A stretch of DNA of 47,851 nucleotides from Mucilaginibacter sp. (GTDB taxonomy: Bacteria; Bacteroidota; Bacteroidia; Sphingobacteriales; Sphingobacteriaceae), in contig JAQBOA010000070.1 in assembly GCA_028288305.1 (NCBI GenBank), forward strand, positions 1 to 47,851, given 5' to 3'. How positions within the stretch are numbered: position 1 is the stretch's first letter; every line of letters begins with the position of its first letter. Of the stretch, positions 34,890 to 44,031 are shown in pieces. The translations under genes were made by a program, and so were the position numbers. The notes below the pieces were generated by a model that saw nothing but the letters and a program-made list of their open reading frames with translations, searched no databases and was not told the origin of the DNA.

Positions 34890-35018
34890 AATAAGTTAAA
34901 AATGAATATTGGCTCCGGTGGTTGGTAGTTTTAATAATAGCCAAATCTATTAAAGTTTTGAAAATAAGTATGATTAATTTATAAATGATACAATCGGCAA
35001 TTAGCTTTATGTCAGTAC

Positions 35019-35063
35019 TGTAACAAAACCGTACACTTACTGTACGAATATGTAACAAAACCG
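35019..35063. promoter_or_regulatory. direct repeat TGTAACAAAACCG, 32-base period
   Basis: Copies at 35019-35031 and 35051-35063, about three helical turns apart. Between them GTAC occurs twice in inverted flanks (CCGTACACTTACTGTACG). They lie 130-174 bases upstream of the GH30 start. The geometry suits two molecules of one regulator on the same DNA face. Confidence 0.5.
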
Positions 35064-35125
35064 GATGTTATATATCCCAATAATAATTTGATACTTAATT
35101 AGTTACAACAGCGGCATGATGTTGT

Positions 35126-35222
35126 GTTAGTCATTTGTCATTAGGTCATTTGTCATTGTATTCCGGCCTAATTACATCCAACGTCAAATACCTTAATGAC
35201 TAATGACCTAATGACCAATAGC
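35126..35222. repeat. GTCATT/AATGAC word dyad, copy 1
   Basis: The left half repeats GTCATT (TTAGTCATTTGTCATTAGG). The right half repeats the complement (AATGACTAATGACCTAATG), ending 3 bases before the permease start at 35223. It is the first of at least four copies around the permease array. Confidence 0.75.
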
Positions 35223-37604
35223 ATGATAAAGAACTATTTAAAAATCGCCTGGAGAAACCTTATCAAAAATAGGGCTTCGTCTGTTATCAATATCGGCGGC
35301 CTTGCTGTAGGTATGGCTGTAGCTATGCTTATCGGGTTATGGATATATGATGAATTGTCATTCGACAAAAATTTTAAAAACTATGATCATATTGCTCAGG
35401 TAAAGCAAAATGTAACCATAAATGGTGAAATAGGAACGGGTATAACCTCCCCGTCCCCTATGGGTGATGAGCTGCGTAAAAGCTTTGGAAGCGACTTTAA
35501 ATATATTACCATGGCTGCATGGAATTCAAATCATATTTTAACTGCCGGCGATAAGAAGCTAACAAAGAGCGGTACTTATTTTGAACCGCAGGCGCTTGAA
35601 ATGCTGTCAGTTAAAATGCATGAGGGAACAAGGGCCGGCCTGAATGATCAATCATCAATACTCCTTTCTGAATCAACTGCCAAAGCCTATTTTGGAAATG
35701 CCGACCCAATGAATAAGGTGATGAAAATTGATAATAACCTGGTTGTAAAAGTAACAGGCGTATATGAAGATTTTCCTAACAATTCTTCATTTGCTGATGT
35801 GAACTTTATTGCACCATGGGAGCTTTTTTCAAATGCCACCGGAATGAAAAAACAGGCGGATACATGGCGTTGTAACTGTTATCTTGCTTTTGCCCAGGTA
35901 GCTGATAATGCCGACATGAGAAAAATTTCGGCAAAGATCAGGGACGTTAAATTAAATAAAATAAATAAGAGCGAATTGATAATAAAGCCACAGGTTTTCC
36001 TTGATCCGATGAAAAACTGGCATTTATACTCAGAGTTTAAAAATGGAGTAAATGCAGGAGGCCGCATTCAATATGTTTGGCTGTTTGGGATAATTGGTGT
36101 TTTTGTGCTGTTGCTGGCCTGCATAAATTTCATGAATTTGAGTACGGCACGGTCCGAAAAACGGGCGAAAGAAGTAGGTATCCGCAAGGCTATAGGTTCT
36201 TTACGTACGCAGCTTATATTTCAGTTTTTGAGCGAATCATTACTGGTAGTTGTCTTTGCATTTGCTTTGGCTATTCTTTTGGTACAGCTTGGTCTGCCTT
36301 TCTTTAATGAGGTAGCCGGTAAAAAAATGTCTATTTTATGGAGCAGCCCTTTATTTTGGTTGCTGGGTATTAGTTTCAGTCTTATTACAGGGCTTGTTTC
36401 AGGCAGTTATCCTGCTTTGTATTTATCCTCATTTCAACCCGTCAAAGTACTGAAGGGGACATTTAAGGTAGGGAAATTCGCTGCCATTCCCCGTAAGGTA
36501 TTGGTGGTATTACAGTTTACGGTTTCAATTACACTCATCATCGGAACAATTGTTGTCTTTCGGCAGATACAATTTGCAAAAAACCGGCCCGTTGGTTATA
36601 CACGTGATGGCCTGGTTTCTTTGCCAATGGCTACCGGTGATATACATAAACAGTTTGCTGCTGTTAAGGATGAGCTGATCAAAACCGGAGCGATTGTTTC
36701 AATGGCTGAAGCAGGGAGCCCTACTACAGGGGTATATTCAACCAATAGCGGTTTCGACTGGAAAGGTAAAGACCCAACCCTGGCTGTTGAGTTTCCAAAC
36801 ATTGATGTTTCTATTGATTACGGTAAAACAGTTGGCTGGCAATTTAAAAAAGGCAGGGATTTTTCGGAAGAATTCATAACTGATTCGGCGGCATTTGTGA
36901 TCAATGAAACCGCCGCAAAATTTATGAACTTAAAAAGCCCGGTTGGGGAAACTGTGAAGTGGGACGGGCAGCCGTTTCATGTAATAGGTGTAATTAAAGA
37001 CATGATAGCTGAGTCTCCTTATGAACCGGTAAGGCCAATGCTTTTCCACCTGATAAAGGGCGGCGGCGATTTTGTAATCGTAAAAATAAATCCTAAAATA
37101 AGCGCGGGTGAGGCGTTGGCGATGATAGAAAAGGTATATAAAAACTACAACCCTTCCCAGCCATTTGAATATCAATTCGTTGATGAAGAATATGCCAAAA
37201 AATTCGGCAATGAGGAGCGTGTTGGCAAGCTGGCAAGTAGTTTTGCAGGCCTCGCCATATTTATCAGTTGCCTTGGTTTGTTCGGTATGGCTTCATTTAT
37301 AGCCGAGCAGCGCATAAAAGAAATTGGTGTGCGAAAGGTATTAGGTGCAACAGTGTTTAACTTATGGCAATTGCTTTCAAAAGATTTTGTAATGCTGGTA
37401 ATCATATCCTTGCTAATCGCTACACCAGTATCTTATTACTTTATGCACAACTGGTTACAGGGATATCAGTACCGCACAGAAATTACCTGGTGGGTATTTG
37501 CTGTTGCCGCTATAGGCGCAATGATCCTTACCTTATTAACGGTTAGCTATCAAAGCATTAAAGCCGCATTGGCTAACCCGGTGAAAAGTTTGAAAACGGA
37601 GTAA
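35223..37604 (+). CDS. FtsX/MacB-type ABC transporter permease, copy 1
   Basis: 793 residues. The ATG at 35223 is chosen over upstream in-frame ATGs that lie within the word repeat, because it starts the shared motif MIKNYLKIAWRNLIKN. The architecture is TM1 about 20-42, MacB-type periplasmic domain, FtsX helices about 290-400 (MNLSTARSEKRAKEVGIRKAIGS), a second periplasmic domain, and a second FtsX bundle about 680-790 (EQRIKEIGVRKVLGATVFNLWQLL). It has no ATPase domain, so an ATP-binding partner must be encoded elsewhere. These permeases export lipids or peptides or move signals across the envelope. It is closest to copy 3 in this array. Confidence 0.9.
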   Translation: MIKNYLKIAWRNLIKNRASSVINIGGLAVGMAVAMLIGLWIYDELSFDKNFKNYDHIAQVKQNVTINGEIGTGITSPSPMGDELRKSFGSDFKYITMAAWNSNHILTAGDKKLTKSGTYFEPQALEMLSVKMHEGTRAGLNDQSSILLSESTAKAYFGNADPMNKVMKIDNNLVVKVTGVYEDFPNNSSFADVNFIAPWELFSNATGMKKQADTWRCNCYLAFAQVADNADMRKISAKIRDVKLNKINKSELIIKPQVFLDPMKNWHLYSEFKNGVNAGGRIQYVWLFGIIGVFVLLLACINFMNLSTARSEKRAKEVGIRKAIGSLRTQLIFQFLSESLLVVVFAFALAILLVQLGLPFFNEVAGKKMSILWSSPLFWLLGISFSLITGLVSGSYPALYLSSFQPVKVLKGTFKVGKFAAIPRKVLVVLQFTVSITLIIGTIVVFRQIQFAKNRPVGYTRDGLVSLPMATGDIHKQFAAVKDELIKTGAIVSMAEAGSPTTGVYSTNSGFDWKGKDPTLAVEFPNIDVSIDYGKTVGWQFKKGRDFSEEFITDSAAFVINETAAKFMNLKSPVGETVKWDGQPFHVIGVIKDMIAESPYEPVRPMLFHLIKGGGDFVIVKINPKISAGEALAMIEKVYKNYNPSQPFEYQFVDEEYAKKFGNEERVGKLASSFAGLAIFISCLGLFGMASFIAEQRIKEIGVRKVLGATVFNLWQLLSKDFVMLVIISLLIATPVSYYFMHNWLQGYQYRTEITWWVFAVAAIGAMILTLLTVSYQSIKAALANPVKSLKTE

Positions 37605-37698
37605 TATCGTCATTGGTCATTGAGTCATTAGTCATTGTATTTCGCACTAATGACCGAATGACTTATGACCAATAACATAATGACAAATGATCAATAAA
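37605..37698. repeat. GTCATT/AATGAC word dyad, copy 2
   Basis: Left words TCATTGGTCATTGAGTCATT, right words ACTAATGACCGAATGAC and TGACAAATGATCAAT. It fills the whole spacer between permeases 1 and 2. Confidence 0.8.
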
Positions 37699-40071
37699 AT
37701 GATAAAGAACTATTTCAAATTAGGTTTACGGAACCTTGCAAAAAACAGGTTATCGTCATCGATAAACATTCTCGGTCTTGCTTTGGCCGTAGGCTGCTGT
37801 CTTGTGGTTTTTGAATTTCTCGACTGGTCCATGCACATGGATAACTTTCATCATAAAATCAACAATCTCTTCGTTGTTGAACGTATCTCTGAAAAAAACG
37901 CCAACCAGCAATTATGGGGAAATTCACCTTCGCCGATGGGCCCCATGCTGAAAAGCGATTTCCCGCAAATAAAAAATACGGCAAGGGTAAATTACACAGG
38001 GGTTATTATAAAACAGGGCGACAATGTTTTCAGGGAAAGTGTAACATTTGTTGATAATTCCTTTTATAATATGTTTGATTTTCCGGTTAAATGGGGGCTT
38101 AAACAGCATTTTACCGATGCGGATGGCATAGTGCTAACCGACGCGCTATCACTAAAACTTTTTGGCAAACAAAACCCTGTTGGTAAAAACATAAGCATAC
38201 GGTTTAACAACAACGGCAGGCAGCAGGTTGAAAATTTCACGGTTAAAGGTGTATTCGACAAACAACCTATTGAATCATCCTGGTATTTTTCAGCCCTGGT
38301 CCCTTACAGTAAAATGGCTGCGTTAGGAATGGATAAGCCCGGCGATTGGGGCCAAAGTACAGACATGACATTTTTAGAAGCGGATAATGACGCTGCATTA
38401 TTACCGGTAATGAATCATAGTAAAAAATATTTACAGCTATATAATGCCGGTAATCCGAACGACAAAATTGCCGGCTTTAATTTCCAGCCGTTAAAAACAA
38501 TGAACTTTCATGCCTGGAAGGTAAACAATGAGCGTTTTGCCCAAACCCACATAGCAGGTTACATTATGCTTTTAGTTATTGCGATAGCGACATTGCTGTT
38601 GGTTTACTTCAATTATATGAATATTGCAATTGCTTCAGCTTCTACCCGGTTAAAAGAGATCGGGGTGCGAAAGGTGATGGGGAGCAGCCGCAAACAGATC
38701 ATCTTCCAGTTCATTTTAGAAAACCTGATCCTTTGTACCCTCGCAGTGATCCTCGGTTTATTATTGGCTTACTATTTTTTCATACCATGGTTCCGTCAAA
38801 TAGCCAATGTTGATTTTGGTAAAACACTATTTACCAATTACCGCACATGGGTAGCATTAGTTGTGTTAATTTTACTATCTGCCATCAGTGGCGCCGCTTA
38901 CCCTTCTTTTTATATATCAGCGTTTAAGCCCGTAAATATTATAAAAGGAAACAGCAAAATGGGCAGTAAAAACCGTTTCAGAAAAGCGCTGTTAGGCTTC
39001 CAGTTTTTCCTTACCTTTTTGGCAATTTCAACAGCGATAGCTTTTATAAAAGAAACAAAAGATATAAAAACGAAGCCTTGGGGATATAACCCCGCTGATA
39101 ATGTGGTGGTAACCCTGGATAAATCCGCGAATTTTGAAACTTTCAAAGACGAGCTAAAAAACAGCAATAAGGTAAAATCAATTACCGGATCAGTTCAATC
39201 GCTTGGTAACTACACTAAACAATTGGTGATTAAAACCGAAGGGAAAGAACAAACTGTGCTAAGCATAAGTGCTTTACCCGGGTTTGCAACTCAGTTAGGG
39301 ATCAATGTTACAAAAGGCAGGGATTTGAACGGGCAATTTAAAACAGACCAAACAGATGCAGTTTTAGTTAACCAGGCCTTTCTGAAACAAATGCACTGGA
39401 CCTCGGCTATTGGGAAAAATATTGAATATGAAAATCATATATACCAAATAGTAGGTGAAGTGAGCGACTTTCACTTCGAAAATTTTCAAACGGTTGTGGT
39501 CCCGATGTTAATGATGGGCTGTAAGCCTGCTGATATAAATTATGTTTATATAAAAACATCCGCCGGTTTATTTTCAAACGCACATTTGGATATAGAAAAA
39601 ATTTGGAAAAGGGTTAACCCTAATTTACCTTTTGAGTACTATTACCAGGATACTGTATTTGATCAGTATTTCAATGGGTTTTCACAGGTTGCACAGGTAA
39701 TGAGCGCGGCTTCTTTGATAATGATCATCATCTCTATATCGGGCATTTTCGGGTTAGCATTGCTGATACTGGGCAAAAAAATGAAAGAAATAAGTGTCAG
39801 GAAAGTGCTTGGGGCAGGCATAGGAACGATCGTTTACCTGATCAATAAAGAATTTTTATTCGCCATTGGATTTGCCGCCCTGTTTGGTTTGCCGGCTTCA
39901 TGGTGGATCACGGGAAACCTTTTGAAAGTGATTGCACCAGAATCCAATGCATCATTTACCCCGCTTATTTTAGCATTTATAAGCCTGATCATTATGACTA
40001 TTATAAGTGTTTCATGGCATATCTATAAAGCGAATACTGCCAATCCAACAAGGTATTTGAAGGAGGAGTAA
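37699..40071 (+). CDS. FtsX/MacB-type ABC transporter permease, copy 2
   Basis: 790 residues from the ATG at 37699 (MIKNYFKLGLRNLAKN), four codons after an in-frame ATG at the repeat edge. The topology is as in copies 1 and 3, but sequence is more diverged: SSINILGLALAVGCCLVVFEFLDW in TM1, the coupling motif ASTRLKEIGVRKVMGSSRKQIIFQFI, and a C-terminal bundle with MKEISVRKVLGAGIGTIV. It has no ATPase domain. The divergence suggests a distinct substrate or partner in a heteromeric transporter with its neighbours. Confidence 0.9.
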   Translation: MIKNYFKLGLRNLAKNRLSSSINILGLALAVGCCLVVFEFLDWSMHMDNFHHKINNLFVVERISEKNANQQLWGNSPSPMGPMLKSDFPQIKNTARVNYTGVIIKQGDNVFRESVTFVDNSFYNMFDFPVKWGLKQHFTDADGIVLTDALSLKLFGKQNPVGKNISIRFNNNGRQQVENFTVKGVFDKQPIESSWYFSALVPYSKMAALGMDKPGDWGQSTDMTFLEADNDAALLPVMNHSKKYLQLYNAGNPNDKIAGFNFQPLKTMNFHAWKVNNERFAQTHIAGYIMLLVIAIATLLLVYFNYMNIAIASASTRLKEIGVRKVMGSSRKQIIFQFILENLILCTLAVILGLLLAYYFFIPWFRQIANVDFGKTLFTNYRTWVALVVLILLSAISGAAYPSFYISAFKPVNIIKGNSKMGSKNRFRKALLGFQFFLTFLAISTAIAFIKETKDIKTKPWGYNPADNVVVTLDKSANFETFKDELKNSNKVKSITGSVQSLGNYTKQLVIKTEGKEQTVLSISALPGFATQLGINVTKGRDLNGQFKTDQTDAVLVNQAFLKQMHWTSAIGKNIEYENHIYQIVGEVSDFHFENFQTVVVPMLMMGCKPADINYVYIKTSAGLFSNAHLDIEKIWKRVNPNLPFEYYYQDTVFDQYFNGFSQVAQVMSAASLIMIIISISGIFGLALLILGKKMKEISVRKVLGAGIGTIVYLINKEFLFAIGFAALFGLPASWWITGNLLKVIAPESNASFTPLILAFISLIIMTIISVSWHIYKANTANPTRYLKEE

Positions 40072-40169
40072 TATAGTCATTGGTCATTAGTCATTTATGC
40101 AGAGCGTAATCAATTAATAACCAATGATCCAATAATGACTAATGACACAATGGCTAATGATCAAATAAA
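40072..40169. repeat. GTCATT/AATGAC word dyad, copy 3
   Basis: TAGTCATTGGTCATTAGTC at the left and AATGACTAATGACACAATGG at the right, again filling the spacer between permeases 2 and 3. Confidence 0.8.
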
Positions 40170-42545
40170 ATGATAAAGAACTATTTTAAAATCGCCTGGA
40201 GAAACCTCATTAAAAACAAGGCTTCTTCTTTTATTAACATCGGCGGCCTTGCCGTGGGAATGGCTGTAGCTATATTGATCGGCTTATGGATATGGGATGA
40301 GTTATCGTATGATAAATATCATCAGAATTATGACAGCATTGCCAGGGTTATGCAAAATCAAACTGTGAATGGTGAAATCAATTCCCTGAAGGCTATGCCA
40401 ATACCGGCGGCTTATGAACTTCGTCATCTTTATGGAGACAATTTTAAATATGTGGTATTGTCTTCATGGACCAATCCTCATCTGCTTTCTTTCAAAGATA
40501 AAAATATATCAATGCAGGGAAATTTCATGGAACCCGAGGCGCCTCAAATGCTTGGATTAAACATGAAGATGGGGACAAGAAATGCCTTAACCGACCCTTC
40601 TTCAATTTTATTATCGGAATCAGTTGCTAAAGCAATTTTTGGAAATGCTAATCCTCTCGATAAAATATTAAAGTTAGATAACTTCAATTTAAAAGTAGCA
40701 GGTATATACCAGGATTTGCCATCCAATACGAGTTTCAATAATGTAGCATTCATTGCTCCATGGCAGTTATACGCGCAATCTCCGGATGTGCAGCAAGCCA
40801 AAGACAATTGGAATGCTAATTCTTTCCAGCTTTTTGCCCAGATCGCCGACCAAAAAAATATGGCTGAAGTTTCAGTAAAAATAAAAGACATTAAACTCCG
40901 CAATGAAGATCAGGAAGGAAAAAAAGCAAATCCGCAAATTTTCCTTTTTCCAATGAACCGCTGGCATTTATATGCAGAATTTAAAAACGGCGTGAATACT
41001 GAAGGAAGCATTAAGTATATATGGCTCTTTGGTATTATCGGCATTTTCGTATTAATGTTGGCGGCGATAAATTTTATGAACCTGAGTACGGCCAGATCCG
41101 AAAAACGGGCAAAAGAAGTAGGTATCAGAAAAGCAATCGGGTCTGTACGTGGCCAGCTGATCAGGCAATTTTTAAGCGAATCCTTATTAGTAGCAATTTT
41201 AGCCTTTTTCCTTGCACTCTTCCTTGTACAATTAACACTGCCATTTTTTAATGATTTAACTGGCAAACAATTGTTCATTCTGTGGGCGAATCCTTTGTTT
41301 TGGTTGCTAGGAATAGGTTTTGCAGCTATAAACGGAATATTTGCCGGTAGCTACCCTGCTTTTTATTTATCTTCTTTTCAGCCGGTTAAGGTATTAAAAG
41401 GCGCCTTTAAAGTTGGAAAAACTGCAAGTATTCCCCGCAAAGTGCTTATTGTAATTCAATTTACATTTTCAGTAACAATGATAATTGGGACCATTGTTGT
41501 TTTTAAACAAATACAATTTGCTAAAAATCGTCCCATTGGTTATAGTCGTTTGGGTTTACTTATGGTGCGGCCTTATTCCGAAAATTTGCATAAGAATTTT
41601 TACGCTATCAGAAATGAATTGCTTCAAACAAGATATATCACAGAAATTGCTGAATCCGGAAACCTGATAACACGGGGAAGCAAAACAAGCGGAGGTTTTA
41701 ACTGGCAAGGTAAAGATCCCAATATCGCAGGTGAATTTGCCACCTTCGCAGTAACGCCGGGATATGGTAAAACAGTAAGCTGGCAATTTATCAGTGGCAA
41801 GGATTTTACAAATTCATCCTCTGCAGATTTAAATGGTTTGATTTTAAACGAAACAGGAGTAAAATATATGGGGCTTAAAAACCCTGTAGGACAAATATTG
41901 AGTTGGGATGATAAAAAATATACGGTATTAGGTGTTACCAAAGATATAATTGTAGAATCGCCTTACGAACCTGTAAAACCAACCGTTTTCTATATCAGTA
42001 ATGAACCTGGTATATTAAACGTTCGCATTAACCCTCAAGTAAGTGCAAGTACTGCTTTAAGCGATATAGAAGCCGTTTACAAAAAATATGCTCCCGGAGA
42101 CCCATTTGATTACCAATTTATTGATGAAGAATATGCAAAAAAATTCGGCGATGAAGAACGTATAGGTAAACTAGCAAGCTTCTTTGCTATTCTGGCTGTA
42201 TTTATCAGTTGTCTTGGTCTTTTCGGCATGGCATCATTCATGGCCGAACAGCGTACTAAAGAGATCGGTGTACGTAAAGTATTAGGAGCTTCGGTATTTA
42301 ACCTTTGGCGTTTGCTGTCAAAAGACTTCGTTGTGCTGGTTATTATATCTTTGCTTATCGCGACACCTCTTTCATACTATTTTATGCATAGCTGGCTGCA
42401 GCTTTATACTTATCATTCAAATTTAGCCTGGTGGATTTTTGTATTAACCGGTTTGGGTGCTATATCCATAACATTGTTAACAGTAAGCTATCAGAGTATT
42501 AAGGCAGCACTGGCAAATCCGGTAAAGAGTTTGAAGGCGGAGTAA
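40170..42545 (+). CDS. FtsX/MacB-type ABC transporter permease, copy 3
   Basis: 791 residues. It is very similar to copy 1 throughout: identical or near-identical MIKNYFKIAWRNLIKN start, INIGGLAVGMAVAILIGLWI in TM1, STARSEKRAKEVGIRKAIGS coupling helix, QFIDEEYAKKFGDEERIGKL before the last bundle, and the ANPVKSLKAE end. It is a tandem duplicate of copy 1 with copy 2 lying between. No ATPase is in the window. A strong terminator follows at 42665-42700, closing the array. Confidence 0.9.
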   Translation: MIKNYFKIAWRNLIKNKASSFINIGGLAVGMAVAILIGLWIWDELSYDKYHQNYDSIARVMQNQTVNGEINSLKAMPIPAAYELRHLYGDNFKYVVLSSWTNPHLLSFKDKNISMQGNFMEPEAPQMLGLNMKMGTRNALTDPSSILLSESVAKAIFGNANPLDKILKLDNFNLKVAGIYQDLPSNTSFNNVAFIAPWQLYAQSPDVQQAKDNWNANSFQLFAQIADQKNMAEVSVKIKDIKLRNEDQEGKKANPQIFLFPMNRWHLYAEFKNGVNTEGSIKYIWLFGIIGIFVLMLAAINFMNLSTARSEKRAKEVGIRKAIGSVRGQLIRQFLSESLLVAILAFFLALFLVQLTLPFFNDLTGKQLFILWANPLFWLLGIGFAAINGIFAGSYPAFYLSSFQPVKVLKGAFKVGKTASIPRKVLIVIQFTFSVTMIIGTIVVFKQIQFAKNRPIGYSRLGLLMVRPYSENLHKNFYAIRNELLQTRYITEIAESGNLITRGSKTSGGFNWQGKDPNIAGEFATFAVTPGYGKTVSWQFISGKDFTNSSSADLNGLILNETGVKYMGLKNPVGQILSWDDKKYTVLGVTKDIIVESPYEPVKPTVFYISNEPGILNVRINPQVSASTALSDIEAVYKKYAPGDPFDYQFIDEEYAKKFGDEERIGKLASFFAILAVFISCLGLFGMASFMAEQRTKEIGVRKVLGASVFNLWRLLSKDFVVLVIISLLIATPLSYYFMHSWLQLYTYHSNLAWWIFVLTGLGAISITLLTVSYQSIKAALANPVKSLKAE

Positions 42546-42632
42546 ATAGTCATTGGTCATTGTGTCATTGGTCATTGGTGCAGCGAGTATTATTTTAATG
42601 ACTAATGATACAATGACCAATGACTTGATCGT
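42546..42632. repeat. GTCATT/AATGAC word dyad, copy 4
   Basis: AGTCATTGGTCATTGTGTC and TCATTGGTCATTGGTGC at the left, AATGACTAATGATACAATG and ACCAATGACTTG at the right, directly after permease 3. Confidence 0.8.
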
Positions 42633-42664
42633 TTAGTTAGTACGATAGTTTTTATTTCTATTGT

Positions 42665-42700
42665 AAAGCGTTCCGGGGTGAGATACGGAACGCTTTTTTT
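42665..42700 (+). terminator. rho-independent terminator of the permease array
   Basis: AAAGCGTTCCG (42665-42675) and CGGAACGCTTT (42686-42696) form a perfect 11-base-pair stem with a 10-base loop, followed by T residues to 42700. Confidence 0.9.
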
Positions 42701-42779
42701 ATTGAATTATCTGAACCAGGAATTTTGAATTTAGGAATTAACAGAATTTAATTAGTTTTATTCCGAAAATCAGTACCGA

Positions 42780-42814
42780 TTAATGACCAAATGACTAATG
42801 ACTAATGACCAATG
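42780..42814. repeat. AATGAC half-element overlapping a start codon
   Basis: TTAATGACCAAATGACTAAT and further AATGACC copies are the right half of the permease-array dyad. The final copy's ATG is the start codon of the DUF5655-like gene at 42812. Confidence 0.65.
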
Positions 42815-43171
42815 TGTAATGAAAAGGAATTATCTGATTTTTTAAACGGAAAAACACAGCATACTATCGAACTGTTTAATCACCTGGTAAAAGAATACCA
42901 GCAAATAGGGGATATAACTATACATCCTGCAAAATCAATGATTTCATTTGCTGGACGTAAAAGATTTGTATATGTAATTCAGCTCGGCAAAAACTTTATT
43001 GATATTGTGTTACCTTTTAAACAGCCTTATGAGGATAACCTATGCTTCAACAAAATAAAACTCGTACCAGGAAGCGATGATTATAACCATCATTTACGTT
43101 TATATTTTAAGGAAGACCTGAACGATGAAGTAAAGAAATTTATGAAGATGGTCTATGAAAGTGGATGTTAA
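42812..43171 (+). CDS. DUF5655-like protein
   Basis: 119 residues. ELSDFLNGKTQHTIELFNHLV, then IHPAKSMISFAGRKRFVYVIQLGKNFIDIVLPF, and a C-terminal HHLRLYFKEDLNDEVKKFMKMVYE match the small DUF5655 domain (fold related to restriction-endonuclease-associated or DNA-transport proteins; function unknown). There is no signal peptide. The start codon is formed by the last AATGACC-type word of a repeat, so the repeat may have supplied or replaced the native leader. Confidence 0.7.
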   Translation: MCNEKELSDFLNGKTQHTIELFNHLVKEYQQIGDITIHPAKSMISFAGRKRFVYVIQLGKNFIDIVLPFKQPYEDNLCFNKIKLVPGSDDYNHHLRLYFKEDLNDEVKKFMKMVYESGC

Positions 43172-43189
43172 TTGAAAACTTGAAATTTG

Positions 43190-43375
43190 TTACACATCTT
43201 CATACTTTGCAGCTTCTTTTTTGTTTAACCACACATAGCGCTTTTTAGCACATTTAGCACAGAAGTATACTTTAACAGGTAAGAAAAACAATACATGTCT
43301 AAAAAACCAATTTCTTCTAAGAGAATAATGAAATAATGCTGAACATTTACGGCATCTGAGTAAAGCTTTTTCCAT
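43190..43375 (-). CDS. small zinc-ribbon-like protein
   Basis: 61 residues with two CxxC pairs, LRCRKCSALF (C8, C11) and YFCAKCAKKR (about 39-42). They frame a hydrophobic centre, NWFFRHVLFFLPVKVYF. A Zn-binding ribbon with a hydrophobic loop, possibly membrane-associated, is the simplest reading. I do not know the family. The ATG at 43375 gives the complete first CxxC. Confidence 0.55.
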   Translation of the reverse strand: MEKALLRCRKCSALFHYSLRRNWFFRHVLFFLPVKVYFCAKCAKKRYVWLNKKEAAKYEDV

Positions 43376-43470
43376 ATGATATAGTATAATTAATTGGTAA
43401 AATAAAAGTATTAAAAAACATGTATTATTATAAATTTTAATATTTAAATGTGTTTGTATGAATTTTTATA

Positions 43471-43869
43471 TTATTTGCATTCTTTAAGTAACTCGTCAAT
43501 TAATAATCCGTTTATTTTCATTCCACTTATATTACAATTCTCTATAGTTACACCACTGAGATTACAATTGGCAACGGTACTATTATTTAGATTGCAATTT
43601 TCAAATTTTAAAGGCCTTTGTTTGGCATCGGGAGTATAAGCTGGGTGCCCTTTAGGCGGCATGTCAATATTATGTATGTAAGCTCCGCCAAGTTGTGCAC
43701 CATCAATTTCAAGATCACTCAAATTTGCATTACTGATCTTTAAACCAATAGCGCTTACATCATTAAAATCAGAATTGTCAATGCAGGCGTGTTTTAAAAT
43801 TATTGTTTTTTGAGTTTCAAAAATTTGTATCAATTTATTAGCGGCATTGTTTTGGCTTGTATTTTCCAT
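43471..43869 (-). CDS. pentapeptide-repeat protein
   Basis: 132 residues from the ATG at 43869. A longer frame to 43944 is rejected because a -7 element (43891-43898) lies inside it. A helical N-terminus (NKLIQIFETQKTI) is followed by pentapeptide-like units: NSDFNDVSAIGLKISNANLSDLEIDGAQLGGAYI and FENCNLNNSTVANCNLSG through ENCNISGMKINGLL, with C/A-N-L/I-x-x periodicity. These form a short right-handed beta helix of unknown role, probably cytoplasmic. Confidence 0.75.
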   Translation of the reverse strand: MENTSQNNAANKLIQIFETQKTIILKHACIDNSDFNDVSAIGLKISNANLSDLEIDGAQLGGAYIHNIDMPPKGHPAYTPDAKQRPLKFENCNLNNSTVANCNLSGVTIENCNISGMKINGLLIDELLKECK

Positions 43870-43890
43870 AGCTAAAGTTGGTTTGTTTCT

Positions 43891-43898
43891 CAAATTTA
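43891..43898 (-). promoter_or_regulatory. -7 element of the pentapeptide gene
   Basis: TAAATTTG on the minus strand fits TAnnTTTG, 21 bases before the ATG at 43869. The -33 site is weak. Confidence 0.5.
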
Positions 43899-44031
43899 AT
43901 AACGAAAATATTAAATATAAAGTTTTAGAATTGCCATAATACAAGTGTTTTGGTGCCGTTAATTAGCTAACAAATTCAGACAGTGTCATTTAAAAATCAG
44001 CTGGAAGAAATGAGTTTGAGTAAGAAGTAAA

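Larger units (their letters stand above)
34890..35222. other. 333-base divergent region between GH30 and permease genes
   Basis: Contains the direct repeats at 35019-35063 nearer the GH30 side and the GTCATT/AATGAC dyad from about 35126 nearer the permease side. No ORF is supported. Confidence 0.6.

Noticed and set aside
35126..42814. GTCATT/AATGAC arrays as CRISPR
   Set aside because: The units are 6-12-base shuffled words in inverted halves without unique spacers of constant length, and no cas genes are present.
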